Origin: CAZNVB01 sp964651495
Lineage (GTDB): Bacteria > Acidobacteriota > Aminicenantia > Aminicenantales > UBA8522
Length of the DNA stretch: 15,247 bases
Reading direction: 5' to 3'
NCBI GenBank assembly: GCA_964651495.1
Contig: CAZYWP010000076.1
Location: forward strand, 1 to 15,247
Below the pieces are notes generated by a model. The model ran no database searches. It was not told where the DNA came from and saw nothing but the letters and a program-made list of their open reading frames with translations. Shown here in pieces: positions 15,180 through 15,247 of this stretch. The translations under genes were made by a program, and so were the position numbers. Each line of letters starts with the position of its first letter. The stretch's first letter is position 1.

Positions 15180-15247
15180 ATTCAGCGGTTGCTTTTTTTA
15201 AGCTGCCCATAAGTAGCATCCTTCCGGGGGATCCGGAGCACATAAGA

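Overview
The window is a gene-dense bacterial chromosome segment of roughly 55-60% GC (estimated by eye). It holds nine complete protein genes in three co-directional blocks and no RNA gene or CRISPR array that I could find. Most starts carry Shine-Dalgarno sequences of the AGGAG type. Several products have Gram-negative exports: a lipoprotein signal, a small beta-barrel, and exported peptidases. The mix of an exported tricorn-type protease, an M28 peptidase, amino-acid transporters, a UroD-like methyltransferase and large unknown lipoproteins reminds me of Acidobacteriota-type genomes such as Candidatus Aminicenantes. That placement is inference from gene style, not from a marker gene.

Left block (72-6259, minus strand): an exported tricorn-like protease, then an APC-family amino-acid permease, then a GltS-type sodium/glutamate symporter. 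The permease and GltS are 34 bases apart and likely co-transcribed. The natural reading is a peptide-scavenging unit: the protease cuts peptides outside the cytoplasm and the two carriers import the amino acids.

Middle block (6600-9687, plus strand): a UroD-superfamily protein with a methyltransferase-type His-X-Cys...Cys zinc site, then a NatA-like ABC ATPase and its NatB-like permease, which overlap by four bases. The divergent region 6260-6599 carries a sigma70-like promoter with a 7-bp dyad for the plus-strand genes and a weaker candidate promoter for the protease.

Right block (9765-15020, minus strand): a 908-residue lipoprotein of unknown function, then an M28 zinc aminopeptidase with a C-terminal fibronectin-III-like domain, then a small outer-membrane barrel protein. 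The last two genes overlap by four bases. Between the lipoprotein and the peptidase lies a 262-base spacer with the most striking non-coding structure in the window: a long imperfect inverted repeat (about 12119-12230) that looks like a REP/MITE-type non-autonomous element, followed by a hairpin plus T-run immediately before the peptidase start. At the right edge a good plus-strand promoter (15151-15179) fires outward to something beyond the window.

I did not find a clearly new defence or mobile system. The best candidates for something undescribed are the inverted-repeat element and the unknown lipoprotein with its neighbouring exported peptidase and barrel.
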